Positions 51,692-64,000 of a stretch of DNA of 64,000 nucleotides are shown here, piece after piece. Both the position numbers and the translations under genes were made by a program. This DNA is from Camarhynchus parvulus (lineage: Eukaryota > Chordata > Aves > Passeriformes > Thraupidae). Location: NCBI RefSeq assembly GCF_901933205.1, contig NC_044572.1, positions 78,179,465 through 78,243,464 on the forward strand, in the 5' to 3' direction. The first letter of the stretch is position 1. Every line of letters begins with the position of its first letter. The notes under the pieces were generated by a model. It ran no database searches. It saw only the letters and a program-made list of their open reading frames with translations, and was not told where the DNA came from.

Positions 51692-51858
51692 CTGTTTGAC
51701 CTCAGCCTGCAGGTGCCGCAGCTGCACGCACTGCTCCAGGTGCTTGCGGTGCTGCTCAGCCGCCACGTCCAGCTCTTGCTGCTTCTCGTGCAGGAACTCC
51801 AGCAGGTCCTGCACACGAGTGGCCATGTCCACGTCTCTGTCACACAGCAGCTCCACAC
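51692..51858 (-). CDS. TRIO: TRIO exon 4 of window: spectrin repeat segment
   Basis: This 167-nt exon encodes about residues 863-918. It reads [20 protein letters not shown], then [20 protein letters not shown], and ends [10 protein letters not shown]. One of the annotated TRIO spectrin repeats starts near [12 protein letters not shown]. The exon is clearly richer in G and C than the flanking intron. I recall leucine in place of valine in ELDVAAEQ in the human protein, a conservative change. The donor is gtacgg and the exon ends in phase 0. Confidence 0.97.
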
Positions 51859-52424
51859 CTGCAGTGGGGATGGTCAGACAGGAATGACTCGCAAAGCTTC
51901 CGAGACAAACTGCTCTACACCTAATTTCCCAGTTCCTTCTCCAAGTTCAACCTAATTCTTGGAGGATTTGCTTACATGAGTATAGGGGTTTGCACTCTTA
52001 AGAAGTGCAAGGTGGGGGTGTCTTTAAAGTCTGATACTTACCCTATGCAATCATATACAGTGAAAAATATCAAATGAAGGGGCAGGGGCATAAGGAACAA
52101 AAAAGGAAGGCATTACTTGAAAGCTGACAATCTTTGCTTGACTGCATTGATCTGACCACCTACAGAACTAACGTTCCCTTATTTACTCCAATTTTACAGA
52201 CATCCTGAGTGAAATCCCTTTCTCTAAAAACTAAACACCTTCAAGTGCTACCAACTCTGATTTTATGTGCCAGTATGTTCTTATGAACACCACTGAATGA
52301 TTTGAGTAAAACACATGTCCCCAGTTTACAGTTAACTAGCATCCCTGTTATTTTCACACATCCCATGGAGAGACAACTGGATAATTCTTAGAAAGCCTGG
52401 AATAGTACAAAGGAGCCATCTTAC
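51859..52424 (-). other. TRIO: TRIO intron 3-4 (566 bp)
   Basis: This short phase-1 intron has donor gtaaga and acceptor cactgcag. I see no repeat or other feature in it. Confidence 0.85.
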
Positions 52425-52620
52425 CAGATGCCTGCACTTCATTGACATACTGCAGCAGATCCTGCCCTTGGTGTATGACATCAAAGGTCAAGTTATTCAT
52501 GGTCAGGGCTTTGTCTGCATGATGCTGGAGCCTCTGTTCTGCTATTGTAAGATCTTCAGTGTCAAAGTCATTCATCTGCTGAGAGAGCTCATCATTCCAA
52601 GACTCAAGGTCTGAAATAAT
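52425..52620 (-). CDS. TRIO: TRIO exon 3 of window: spectrin repeat segment
   Basis: This 196-nt exon encodes about residues 798-863: [15 protein letters not shown], then [20 protein letters not shown], then a helix ending NEVQASG. The residues [20 protein letters not shown] follow the TRIO pattern, and KALRN has different residues at HHADKAL. The acceptor is ccccccag and the donor gtaaga. The exon starts in phase 0 and ends in phase 1, with the glycine codon split G|GT. Confidence 0.97.
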
Positions 52621-55600
52621 CTGGGGGGAAAAGGAAGACGACCATGTTCAATTACCCATTACACAACAGAAAACAGTTTATTTCCAATGTTGCACTGATG
52701 ATTGAGGTAGGGAACTCAAGTTGCTCATTGTTGATTGACAGCACTGATAAAATTAGACATGGTTTGGACACAGGCTATCTAAGCATGGATTTTAGATTTT
52801 GGCAAACAATCCAAAAGAAGCCCTTTGAGAACCGCTACAGTTCTTCAACCATTGCATGCAACAGTATGGGTATGTGCCTCTGCCTTATTGAAGGTACTCC
52901 ATCAACACTTTACTTGTGAAACAGAAGAAGTTAACATGTTTTTATCTCCCCTTTTAAAGGAAAATGTGGATCTGTAACAATTTTTTAATTCTTCAGAGTG
53001 CGTCAATAATAATTCACACATCAACAGCCAGCTGATCTTACAATTATGCCAATCTTGAGCCCTTTTCCAAGAAAGCCAGCTTTACCCTTCTGTTGGCAGG
53101 AAGCATCAGGCCACATGCACCTTTGAGTTCTGCCAGACAACTGAGAAGCACTTACCACAAAAGACTAGGTACTCAGTGAATCTAACAAAACAAAAAAGCA
53201 TACTTTATTACAACATTACTGCAATGACAGAACTAAATTTGCTTGCTGACATTCTTCAGCTACACTTCAGTTTTCACATTTTAATTCTGGATTTTATTCT
53301 TCACTGCAGGATTTCCCAAGAAGCGTAGCTAAAAAAGTTTTTGGGTTTTTTAACACATGTATCACAACAGAAAATTCTCCTTGTCTGTCCACAAAAGTGT
53401 ATTTTCCAAATTATACCGCAAAGCCTATCTGAAATATAAAATATTCCTTTTAATTAGGGTACAAAACTGGTTTTAAGGCTAACATGTAGTGCTTGCAATC
53501 CTCATTATCAAAGTGGGCTGAGTTCGTGCAGATTTGATGCATCAGTTACTTCTGAAAAGTCTAACACATTCATCCCTCAAGCCAATAATCAAATTTTTTC
53601 CAGAATTTTCAGCACAGTTTTAGCATCAACTACTGCAGTTCATTGGGAAAGCAAAATTATAGGTATCAAAAACCAAGTATGGCTTAGTTCCAGTGTTCTA
53701 CAATTCCAGGAGTAGGGCAAACTCATGTGAATGGTGCTATATGAGAAGAAAGTACCTATTTATGCAGCAAGACACAACAAAAAGAGGACCTGACTTAATC
53801 GGCATTACCAATCAAGTGTCTAAGTGCATAAATATTTAACCAAAGTCATTTGTTGTCAGCAAAAGAAAGATGCCCCTACCCTTTTTCAAGTGGCTGTAAT
53901 AGCTCCAAAGTTTAGAGAGACAGTTAAATGACAAGAGAAATTCCAGGAAAACAGGCCTTCTAGAAAAAAAAAGCAGAACTGGGGAGATGAGAAAAGCTAA
54001 ATCATTTGTATAAAGTTTCTGCAGTTTGCTACAATCTCTCGTGAAGACTTTTTTCCATTCTGCTTGCATGATGCCATAAAAAATGGACACATCAAGCAAT
54101 TAATATTAAAATTGTGGCACCAGCGAGTTACTTCCTGTTTTAAAGGTGTCCTGCAAAAAACTTCCACTTGAATCACTAAGTATTTGAGTTTTACATCATG
54201 TCACGATGGGAAATACCAAACAATTGAAGTAGCTATTTGCAATCCCTAAACCTACTCCGCTACCTCTGCTGAAGTGAAAACATGCAGAAACTCAAGTGCC
54301 AGGGGTAACACTGAAAACAGAAAAGTTGATAACCAAAGTATACAGGAAGATAGACAGGACAAGGCTTTTAGCCATTGCCTGAAGTTCCTTTCATCTTCCA
54401 CGTGCTCTAAACATCACACAGTCTCTAAGCATTGAGAGTGGTTTTCCTCTAAACACACAAACCCAGGCTTCCCATCACACAAAATCGTTACCAAGTTCCC
54501 TTCATTTCCTTTTTATTTGGTCCATGCCCAACATGTCTCATCACCTTCCTCTGCTCTTCACTTTCCTTTAAGTGATCTGAAATTTTACAGAAACTTCAGG
54601 TTTTCCTGACAGTCCAGCCAGAGAAATTGCTTACTTTCAGCTACCTCTCTTTTCTGCTCTTGTGCATCTCAGCTCTGCTCTTCCCAGCTTCTCTCTGAAA
54701 CTCTGTGTTCATTTATTATTAAGAGCAATGGAGGTCATCTAATGTTTGTTTTCTCATCCACTGCACTAGGGAAGTTCTAAGAAAACAGATTTACCATATT
54801 ATTTTTATCCAGGTTAGTTAACAACATTCAAAAGTTACCCTGAAGAAATATCTGTAGTTGGACTCCGTCAAGCAGAAATCTGAGCATTAAAAAAGGTTGC
54901 AAAACTCCACTATTGAAACACCATCTTTCTAAACACCATCATACAAAGGATTAAGATTCAACATGGCACATTTATAACACCGTTCTAAAAGGAAAGCCAG
55001 TCCATCTCCCTTCAGAATAGATGATAAACTTATCTCTTTTACTAGGAATTTAAGTGGGAATAAAGTAAAAAACACAGTGAGCTCACAATATGGCACTGCT
55101 GTGGCTGTGTCAGTATTGCTATAATCCTGAAATAGACTGTAGTCACTAGCTCCTAAGATTCCTTTTACTTGATAGGAAAAACAACTAGTTTCAGGGGGTC
55201 AAAACTGTGTGTTGCCTCAACCAACAGGTTTCACTGATAATGCCTCCAAAGAACAGCCACAAACAGCCAGGAAGAATTATAGCTTTTCCCATGCTATTTC
55301 ATAAAACCAACCCCATGTTTAGGATCACGGCACACATACTGTTTAAAGCAGTTTGAAACACTCTGAACAAGACCAATATATTTCCTTTGCCCTTCAAAAG
55401 ATCAGGATGGCCGGCCACAATTCAAATAAATAATGTCAGCATGTTTCTACACTGATTCAAAAGCTAAGTAGTCAATGACCATCACAGAGAAGTTTCCTAA
55501 CAAGGGCAGTAATCCTCATGTTTTATCATCAGTAATGAGGTGGTGCAAGGTGTTCTATTTCAGCCATTGCATCCATGGTGCAAATCTGAAGGCAGAGTTA

Positions 55601-58600
55601 ATATAGAAATAGCATTCACTAAGCCCTCTCTGCCCACACTCTTCAGTGCTTCCTCTAAAGTTTTGCTTTACAGACAACACATTCAAAGCAAGCAGGCTCC
55701 CATTTTGCTTGTAAAGTTTTGTCAAGGCAATCAGCACTAAACAAACAGAACAAATGACTAATAGAATTCTAAAATAACTGAATCACAAATTCATACTGCT
55801 CTCAGGAAATGGACAACCCAGCATAAACACAGGCTAACAATTTACCATAGCATGTGTTCAAGAAGTTCCTGGTGCAGATTTTGAGCTCCCTGACATCATT
55901 ACATTCTATTAAATGTAAAGGAAATGCTGACAGGAAACAAAGCAGGGTATAATATGGAAGGGATGCTTTCACACTGAGTGGGAAAGAAATAAAGAACCAC
56001 AGGTCTCTTCTCACAAGTGTCTACCATTCATGGTACCAACTGAGTGCTCATCAAGACCCAGTAAATATTGTGTGTTTAGGAGAAAAAAAACAAAAAATGG
56101 GAAAATGGGAAAGGGAGAGGAGTTAGGTCTCCATGATACCCCAGCATTTTACATCCTCGTCTTTTCAGCAGTGTGATTTAACAGGCATCTTGTAAATACG
56201 GTCCAAAAATAGAGTTGAGATAAAGCTGTGAGCTGAAAAGTGTGTGGTATGCTCTGTGTAGAGCCCTGGCATGTAAGTTATAGACAGGGAAAAATGCTCA
56301 GACACAAATGAGACAAACACATTTCAGACTGTGTACTTTGCCAGCAGCGCTACCATCCCACTGGTTCACACACACCTTCCTCATGCTTCTAATCACACTA
56401 GCAAGGGAATCTTCACCTACATTATTTTGCTCATTCTTGCCTTTAGTTAATACAGGCATTTACAAAGGAGTCCTTCAAATAGCTCACCAACAATGACACT
56501 AAAAATCATGCTGAAGATAGAGAAGGTCAAGTTTATATGCAATGAGCCAAGGGGCAAAACAGAGGCAGTACTGCAGTTATACCCATTTCAGAAGAGCACG
56601 AGTATCTGAAAAGTTGTAGGACAAAAGAAGCAAAGTATTTTACCAGCAAAGAAACAAAGTATTTTATCAGGAAATTATAAGGAAAGAGTAAGGAGGAGAA
56701 GGGAATTAACCCTGTCTGCAAATCTCACCACTGTCCCCAGAAGAACAGCTGCATGGCTATAACCCTGCAGTGCTAGGGGAGCCCTTTGTCCCATTTTAGC
56801 CCGTGTAATTTTGCAAGCAGTAAGAGAAGCTAGAAACACTACTTGCCTTCGAGAAAAGCTATCCTCACAGGATGCTCCCCTGAATTAACTGCCCTACAGC
56901 CAAGTCTTAATGACTGGACCAGTCACAGAAATCCTGGAGGAAGCAGAAGGTCAAAACAAGGTCTGCAAATTCCTAACTGGCATCTGGCTCCTCCTCATTA
57001 TCAAGTTACTTCAACTGAGCTTCTGCTTTCAAACAACTGACCTGGAACTAATCCCCACATTTTCTTCCTGGAAGTTTCCAAACAGACGTCTGTCTTCGGG
57101 GAGAGGGAAAAGAGAAGCGTGTTTTGCTGAGGAAGCAGTGAAGACGTGGTACAGAGAGAGCAAAACAATCTACATGTTGCTGAAGTCACTCTGCAGCCAG
57201 GGCCATTTTCTTCCTTGAAGGACTCTCCATCAATCAAAAAGAGGCATGATTTCTATTTCCAAGCCATACAGACAAACTATACCAACTCTTTCAACAAGCT
57301 AACTGGTGCTTTGCTTTATGTTGTATGTGGCAAAATGTGAAGCACACCAAGTGTCAGGTTTAGAAAAAGCAAGACCTGTCAAGTGTGTGCAGTTTTGGGC
57401 ACTACAATATAAAAAGACACTAATCTTAGAGAGAATCCTAAGGAGGGCTACGAAGATGGTGAAGGGTTTGGAGGGGAAGCTGTATGAAGAGCAGCTGAGG
57501 TCACTTGGTCTGTTCAGCCTGGAGAAGAGGAGACTGAGGGGACATCTCATGGCAGTCTTCAACATCCTCATGAGGGGAAGTGGAAGGGCAGGTACCAACA
57601 TCTTCACTCTCGTGACCAGTGACAGGACTCAAGGAAACAACATGAAGAAGCTAGAGGAGGTTTATGCAGGATATCAGGAAAAGGTTCTTCATCTAGAGGG
57701 TGGTTAGGCACTGGAACAGGCTCTCCACGGAAGTGGTCACAGCACTAAGCCTTACAGAGTTCAAGAAGCATTTGGGCAACACTTCCAGGCACATGGTGTG
57801 ACTCTTGGGATGTCCTGTGCAGGGTCAAGAGTTGGACTTGATGACCTTTGTGGGTCCCTCCCAACTCAGTATATTCTACTCTGTGATTCTATGAAGTTAG
57901 GGTTTGCAGCTTTCTGATGCAAAATCCTGTGGGCATCACCAAGTAGCAGTACCAGAAGTACTCCTACCTATATAGATGCTGTCCTGAACTGAAAATTAGA
58001 ACACATCTGCAAAGCAGGGCTCCTGCAACCAGCCTTTTGCTACTGTAGAATCCTGGCCTATGTAACCTACGACTGAGAGCAATCAACTTAATATGAACTT
58101 CACTCAAACCTTTATTCTAATTCTTCCATTAATTTTCTTGGTATGCACTGCCCCACACAGCTGCCATTCCTTCAAAAAAAGTGTTCCGAGAACATCTCAC
58201 AGACATCAAGTACTGTTGATCACTCCTGCAAGGACTGTAAGCATATGTGAGATAGCTAGTCTCACATGATCAAAGAAGAAAAGCTACTTTCACATAGTCA
58301 AAGTAGAAAACTCTCTGCAGACCAGTGTGAATTGAAAAAATTGAAAAAATACCCCTTCTTAGTCTTCCTCTACAGCAGAGTTGTTATTACTGCACACACT
58401 CTCACTTCCTCTGTGGGTAAGGATCAAGGAACTGTGTCTGCCTATTTCTGCACCGCCCCTAACAGTGTGCTTAGCTAAACCAGACTTCAGCCATGACATC
58501 AAATCCTGATTTTCAGAAGGGGAAGAAACACCCAAACCAAAACACTAAAAACCCAGGATGCTATCACTAAAAACCTGAGAAGCTTTCTGCTGACTGCCTT

Positions 58601-59508
58601 TTTACCTTGACATTCATAACCAACAGTGGCAGCTTTTACTACACACAAGCAAAGGGACAAACTTATCATTTAACTCCTGGTTTTCAGAATTTTTGAGCTA
58701 AGTCGTTATACACTCAAACAAGATCATTTACCAATGAATAACCCTGAACCTTATAAGGCACCAACTTGTTTCAGTCATTGTGTACAGCACAAGTAATTTT
58801 ATGAAGTCATATGAACTTAGCTGAAGTTTTGGTTTTTTTTTTAGCTTAGCAACTCTGCTTACTTAAGTTCCCTGTGGAGTTTCATGTCTGTTTGTGTACA
58901 TGCTCCTGCACACAAACAGAAACTTTTCAACTGATAAGCTGTAATTCCTCTTCAAAGTTTTGCAGGGGTGAAGCACTACAACTGCTATTGAATTATTTTT
59001 GAAGGTGGAAAAGAATCTTATTTTTAAAAAATGACAGCCCATAGAACATTCTCAGTGATTAAGATAGAATTTCAAATACCACTTGCAGCTGCCAACTGAA
59101 AACTGCTGATTTGGTAAAGGAAGAGAAGAGGGTTGTTACTACAAAGCATCAGTTTAGAGGGTTTGTACAAAACCATCTTGCAAGTTCTGTTCATATTAAC
59201 TGCAGGCATACTAGTTATATCAAGGTAGTTTGATACTCAAGCTAACCTTAGCGGATGAAGTGACTGATTCATTATGATTTTACCTAACATTTGCTTAAAG
59301 ATGCACCAAGATCAATCAAAAAGCTCAGCTCTGCTGAGCACTGAGCTCTTCTGACACTTTCACACACAGGACAAAAGCCTCAGTTCAGGTAAGAATTAAG
59401 TCTATCAGCCATTTGATCCACATGCCAATGCAACTACACAATCTCAGCATAAACATTCCTAGACGAGAGGAGAAATGTGTGCAGTGAAGTCTGAGAGCAA
59501 ACACTCAC
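52621..59508 (-). other. TRIO: TRIO intron 2-3 (6888 bp)
   Basis: This is one of the three largest introns in the window. It contains a CR1 LINE 3' fragment at about 57378-57894 on the + strand. I recognise nothing else. The acceptor has a pyrimidine- and C-rich tract (ttttccccccag). Confidence 0.85.
57378..57894 (+). mobile_element. CR1 LINE, 5'-truncated 3' end
   Basis: The + strand translation in one frame shows the conserved C-terminal CR1 reverse-transcriptase tail: VQFWALQYKK, then RRATKMVKGLE, LGLFSLEKRRLRG and SDRTQGNN. It continues through the usual 3' UTR wording (ggtccctcccaactc) to a terminal attctatga-like end near 57894. The piece is about 520 bp, with the 5' part missing as is usual for CR1. 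It is antisense to TRIO. The frame is interrupted after the segment at 57707, so it cannot encode an active enzyme. Confidence 0.9.
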
Positions 59509-59683
59509 ATCTATTGCATCTCTTTCAAATATGCGGAGCTGCAGAAACAGCTCCAGTTTGATCTTGCGTTCTTGGAAAAGCTCCTCCATCTGAGACTGGG
59601 CCTCATCCAGCTGCTGCAGGACAGTCTCTATATGGTTGATCGAGCTGTTATGGGGGGTCTTGTTACTAGAAATGGCAGAATCC
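59509..59683 (-). CDS. TRIO: TRIO exon 2 of window: spectrin repeat segment
   Basis: This 175-nt exon encodes about residues 739-797. It begins by completing an arginine codon, then reads [14 protein letters not shown], a flexible Ser/Asn linker. The amphipathic helix [20 protein letters not shown] follows, and it ends at FERDAID. The linker followed by a long charged helix is typical of the junction between spectrin repeats. KALRN differs at several positions in this helix (from memory). The donor is gtgagt and the exon ends in phase 0. Confidence 0.97.
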
Positions 59684-60600
59684 CTATTGAAAGCAGAGAG
59701 AGAGAAGGGGGAAGGAAAAAGAGCATTATTGAAAAAAAAAAACCAATACAATTTTGACACTATATATATGACCACAAGATATAAGCCAGCTTCAGATGAA
59801 GTTGTTGCAAACCATATTGCATGAAAGTTAAGTCTGTACATCTCTGTAAATAAAAAGTCAAACTGTGTTCTAGTATTCAAAAAAAAAAACATTAGGAAAT
59901 GAATTACCTTCATTTTTTGCCCAATTCAACATGTAAAGACTTCTATTTACAGGAAGGATAAAATTTAAAACCAGAGACAAATGCTGCCACTGTGAAAAGG
60001 AAGTAGCATATGATAACTATTTACTTTCCTGAATCTTCCTGGCAAGGAAAGAAAATCAAAATTAGTTCATTAAAAAAAATTATTTAATCTTTTACCTGAG
60101 TATAAAACCTGCAAATTCAGATTTGTTAATCTCCTGTAGGAAAGGAGACATGTACTAGAGCAGCTGGGAACCAAATTTATTTATTCAGTTCATTTTGGAA
60201 TGAAATGGACCACAAACTTGGCTTTTACTACAATGAAGTTACTTGTCAGTATGCAAAATAAATTCAAGTGTCTCTTTATAAAAAGGCTGCTGCTCAGAAC
60301 TCAAAATGCAGTGGAGCCCTGCATGTCAAGACTACAAAAACACATAACTGCTTCTATCAAAAAGGTAGCTTATGTCAACAAAATCTCCTTCTTGTGGCAG
60401 CAGTGTTTATAAGCTGAGCTTCCTGTAAACAGAGGTTTAGAGACCATCAGCACATCATGAGAGATCCCTGTAGTCCTAATATTTACAAGTTTTATTTATA
60501 GGTCATATCTTGCACTCATCATCTCTACCCTCAAAATAGAAAGAACCTCACAGAACATCAGATAAACACCAGGAGAGATTTAAATAAAAATTTGTCTTAC
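59684..60600 (-). other. TRIO: TRIO intron 1-2 (917 bp)
   Basis: This phase-2 intron has donor gtaaga and acceptor ttcaatag. An A10 run on the + strand near 59731-59741 gives a T-rich tract about 50 bp upstream of the acceptor. I recognise no repeat or other gene in it. Confidence 0.85.
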
Positions 60601-60770
60601 CTTAGTTGCTGGATGAGATCTTCACCTTCTTTTATGACATTGACTGTAACCTGCAGAGTGGTCTGTTGCTGTTGACCAAAACGTTTAATCAGGTCTTGGA
60701 CAGCCTCCACAGACTCAGCATAGACATCATCAAGAAGTTCTTTCTGCAGCTCTTCAAGCCACGTCCATAG
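60601..60770 (-). CDS. TRIO: TRIO exon 1 of window: spectrin repeat segment
   Basis: This exon encodes about human residues 683-739 and begins [17 protein letters not shown]. It is part of a spectrin-type three-helix repeat in the scaffold region N-terminal to DH1. It carries a short glutamine run (RFGQQQQTT) and ends at IQQL plus two bases of an arginine codon. The acceptor is tcccttag and the donor gtaaga. It starts in phase 0 and ends in phase 2, and the next exon supplies the last base of the codon. Length is 170 nt. The match to the family is essentially complete. Confidence 0.96.
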
Positions 60771-63700
60771 CTAAGGGAAAGGGGAAAAAGCAAGAAACGT
60801 AAGCCCAAGGATCAGGCAGTCAACTATTCTGAATGCATCTCCATGGACAAGAGAAAACAGACTGAGGTGGCAGGAAGAAAGAGGATTTGTTTTTCTTCAT
60901 AGAAAAATCCCATCCTCATATTAATGAAGACAAGCCTTTGTTTCAAAAAAGGTTTTTGCTTCTTGGAAATACCAGGAAAGCTTTATCCGTGTTGCTAAGT
61001 CACCCTTTCTTCCCCATTTTGCTTCTACAGAACTGAGCGTATCCGACTGAGCAGCACAGAGTTCACAGTGAGAATCCCATCTGCAGCTCTGCGCGAGAGT
61101 CCCTGGGAGAGAAATGCTATGGTAACACTCTCCGAGAGAAGGGAGGAAGGAAGGAAGGAAGGAAGGGAGATGTATTGTAGCCACCATCAAATTTGCACTG
61201 CTAGGCTGACACTGCACACAGACAACATAACACTTTTCAGTGGCGTTCAAAAAAAGGAAAAAGAAAGGGCATTTCAGAAAACAAAATACAGAGACAAATC
61301 AGATGTGAGAAGTTATTGTTCTATCGCAATGGTGTTTGCCCGCCTGACTTCAGTTTCACACTATTACAACAAAAATCCTCATAAGCAATTCTATCAGTTA
61401 ATTCTACATTCTTCCTCCCTGCTTCCCATGTGCACATATCCCTGCTCAAAAATGCCCATGCACCATGGCTTACACAAAAATCCCTAGGTATTCGCTGGAC
61501 AGGTATCACTGCTGGTCACGTGAAGAACCCTACAGTGTTCTTTTCCACAATATCATGATGGAAACTATTGCATCCTAGGCTCTTTGTAAAAGTCACTCAT
61601 CAGCAAACCATTAGCCATCTATTGTGGAACTGAAAAAAAGCAGCAGGAGCACGGCAGTGTCCTGCAACACTCCCATGAGCAGCAACATCAGACTGGAACA
61701 GCTGCTCTTACAGGAAGCATTCAAACCCGGTCCCTCCTGTCTATTTTACCATCCCATCCCGAATGCTGCTATTCCAAGAACAAGAGTTTTTTATCCCAAA
61801 AGAGTAACTCTGATCCGATCAAAATTATTAAGGTCTTTTGACAACATTTTAATCTCTGCCTTTGAAAATTTTAGAGACATTTGAACCTAATTAAAAGGTT
61901 AACATTGTTAAAATACATAACTAAGCAATCAAAACTGGCTTAAATTCAAGAGAAAGAAACTTGAATGTTTTCTTTATTTCTTCGCTAAACATTTTCTAGA
62001 GAAATAGCCACTTCATGCTGTTGTTCGGATATGTATGTTTTGATCATAAAGGTTTCCTAACTAATACATTAAAATAGAAAACTCAGTGAACTATTCCAGG
62101 TCTTGATTAATTAGCTCCTTTGAAACTTTGTTTTAAAATCAGATGCCAGTTTTGGCACCTCATAGCTTTATATGCCTCCTGTAGGTTTTGAGTAAACCAA
62201 GCTATAGGCTAAGTTTTCACAACTGGGATCAACTAAAGTGATTTAACCAGACTCTTTTCTGTGAATCTACTACCCTCTCCTCCCCAAACCAGCACTGTGT
62301 GTTCATACACACTGTTATTCTGACTACTCATATGCTTCAAAGATAATGCTTGTCACAAACCTGAATGCAGCTCCACAGTTGTGAACACCACAGCACAGCA
62401 GTCTTTCTTATTAAAAGGACCAGAAATCAATAGAACTTTACAAGTGGGTCAGAAGCACTCGTCAACATTCATTCCAGCATAACCCAATGCAGCATCCAAT
62501 TTTTTTTTCCAAATGTGTACTTTGGAATGCAACTTTAACTGGGAAATGAATGAAACTTAAGAGCAAGAAGCCGAAAAATACTGCCTGAAAATTTTACTCA
62601 ATGCCCAGAGGACATGCATTTATTCCTCTCTTAGATTGTGAAGTTTATGCCTGAGACATAAATATAGGGCATCGAGTCAGAGACCTTCCAAATGAGCTGT
62701 AAAGTACAGCTTGCAACTGTGCAGATACAGACATTTGAGAGCAACACAGCTGTGCTGCAAGCAATGTGCTTGCTGCTGGCTGGAAGACACTGCTGGCTCT
62801 ACATGCTTACATACACTCCATGCTTACTGTGCTGCCTACAAAAGGCCAAACTTACACAGATATTTACTACAGAGAAACTGGGATTAAATAATTTTGAGTT
62901 TCTCAGACTGTATCAAGTTTGCCCCCTGGGTCCCTTAGAAGTATCTGTACTGCAGCTCAAGACAGGTCTGAGAGCCGCTTCAATTTTCAACAACATGCCT
63001 TCTGCAGCTGAGCTGTGTCCGACCTCTACAAGGAACACACCTCACCTCTTCATTTCTTATTTTTCATGTACACTTCAGCCACTTCTATAACTGGATGGGG
63101 ATCTGGCAGAAGCAACAAAACCTACAAGCGCTGGACCAGTGAGGTACTGTGCATGTGAATAATTCCCTCAGAGCTCATCCTGGATGCTGGAGACCAAGCC
63201 AACAGAGGGCATGCAGACTTTTCCCTCTGCACAGCCAGCTCAAGGCAACACTACCTGACTCAAGCAGAAGGACATGGGCACCAGCACAACCAAGTGTGAC
63301 ACTGACTGGCTTAGTGCCTGGTCAGCATGGCATCACTGTAAATGTGTATCTGGCCCCAAGGTACCAAAGGGCTCAAAAATGAGTTGTGTTTGCCTAGCCC
63401 ATGAGCTGCATTGTGCACTGCTTGGGAAGCAAAAACATTTTATGAAAAGTGCAGAAAGAGAAGGAGAGTAATTAGTATGCATTACTTGCCTGGCTGTGAT
63501 TCATATGCTGTTGAAAGTGGAACAAGTTAAGCCATTGAAGTGACTAAACAGCTCTGTGACAATTCCATAGCAGAAGTTACTCTAATACATTGCCAAATAA
63601 ACGTTTTACATTTATGCACCAAGTTTCTTCACAAAAATCTTTCCCTCAAAATGATCTATGTGTTTATAAACAAAAGTTATGATAAAGCCACCACAGATGA

Positions 63701-64000
63701 ATAAAACTGTCAGGTTACTAAAGCTGGATAGAAATTCACGCAGTGTACTGAGAGAAGCTTAATTCTTAATGGGTGGCAGTAGCCAGCTGGCTTCTCTGCA
63801 GCTTTCAAACCAGAATGAACCCTGGAAATTACATAAATTACCTTGTTTTCAGATACAAAATTAAGGTTGAAAACTGTACAAGGTTGCACAGCAAAGCAAA
63901 AAGAAAGCAAACAGTTTACAGCAGGGGGTGAACAGAGACTAGAGCTTACCCATACATGTTCAGCAGTGCAGAATTACAGATTTTACAGTGCAATGACTTT
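60770..64000 (-). other. TRIO: TRIO intron upstream of exon 1 of the window (partial)
   Basis: This stretch precedes the first recognisable exon, whose acceptor AG is at 60771-60772. I looked for the preceding exon, which should end in the helix before the LWTWLEEL segment, and did not find it, so it lies beyond 64000. Apart from a short GGAA microsatellite near 61141-61169, I see only AT-rich intronic sequence. The open frames here, including one of 132 codons at 62692-63090, show no domain or homology that I recognise. Confidence 0.8.
61141..61169. repeat. GGAA microsatellite
   Basis: Consecutive ggaa units on the + strand, flanked by related gagag purine-rich sequence. It lies in the intron upstream of exon 1, about 370 bp from its acceptor. 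On the transcribed strand it is a TTCC tract. Confidence 0.9.

Noticed and set aside
51257..51955. 232-codon + strand open frame, the longest in the window
   Set aside because: Its first part is antisense CR1 and its middle is the exact antisense of TRIO exon 4. Cys/Ser-rich translation in alternative frames is typical of reading a GC-rich exon backwards.
57306..57707. 133-codon + strand open frame that could look like a gene
   Set aside because: It is the C-terminal tail of a truncated CR1 reverse transcriptase, with no start or N-terminal domain of its own.
62692..63090. 132-codon + strand frame near the right edge
   Set aside because: It has no recognisable motif and no splice-consistent link to TRIO, and its composition matches intron. 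It is best treated as chance.

Overview
The window is vertebrate nuclear DNA, almost certainly from a bird. It has small exons in long AT-rich introns, CR1 LINE fragments with typical avian 3' ends, and a short solo LTR of avian endogenous-retrovirus type. There are no bacterial features and no operons. Species was not determined; the LTR type suggests a passerine, as an inference.

One gene, TRIO (triple functional domain protein, a Rho-family guanine nucleotide exchange factor), fills the window on the minus strand. I reconstructed 23 consecutive internal coding exons between 60770 and 6014. Every boundary has an AG acceptor and a GT donor, and the reading frame runs unbroken through all 22 internal junctions. 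They encode 1052 codons plus one base, corresponding to about residues 683-1734 of the roughly 3100-residue human protein. The assignment is TRIO and not its paralogue KALRN: the SH3 exon and several spectrin exons carry TRIO-specific residues. The start of the gene (CRAL-TRIO domain and first spectrin repeats) lies beyond 64000. The DH2-PH2, second SH3, Ig and kinase part lies beyond position 1.

Layout from 5' to 3' of the gene (right to left): exons 1-11 (60770-29948) encode spectrin repeats, exon 12 (29836-29721) the linker into the first GEF domain, exons 13-18 (29185-22406) the DH1 domain, exons 19-21 (20451-15029) the PH1 domain and its tail, exon 22 (14430-14331) a Ser/Thr-rich linker, and exon 23 (6257-6014) the first SH3 domain. 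DH1-PH1 is the module known to activate Rac1 and RhoG. The spectrin array is a scaffolding and autoregulatory region.

The rest is intron. It holds several CR1 pieces in both orientations, a 385-bp solo LTR with a 6-bp target-site duplication, a 37-bp tandem duplication, and a few microsatellites. Two mobile elements sit unusually close to 5' splice sites, both antisense to TRIO: the LTR about 40 bp from the SH3 exon and a CR1 about 20 bp from exon 10. I found no second protein gene, no RNA gene and no undescribed system. The remaining open reading frames look like intronic chance frames or shadows of exons and repeats.
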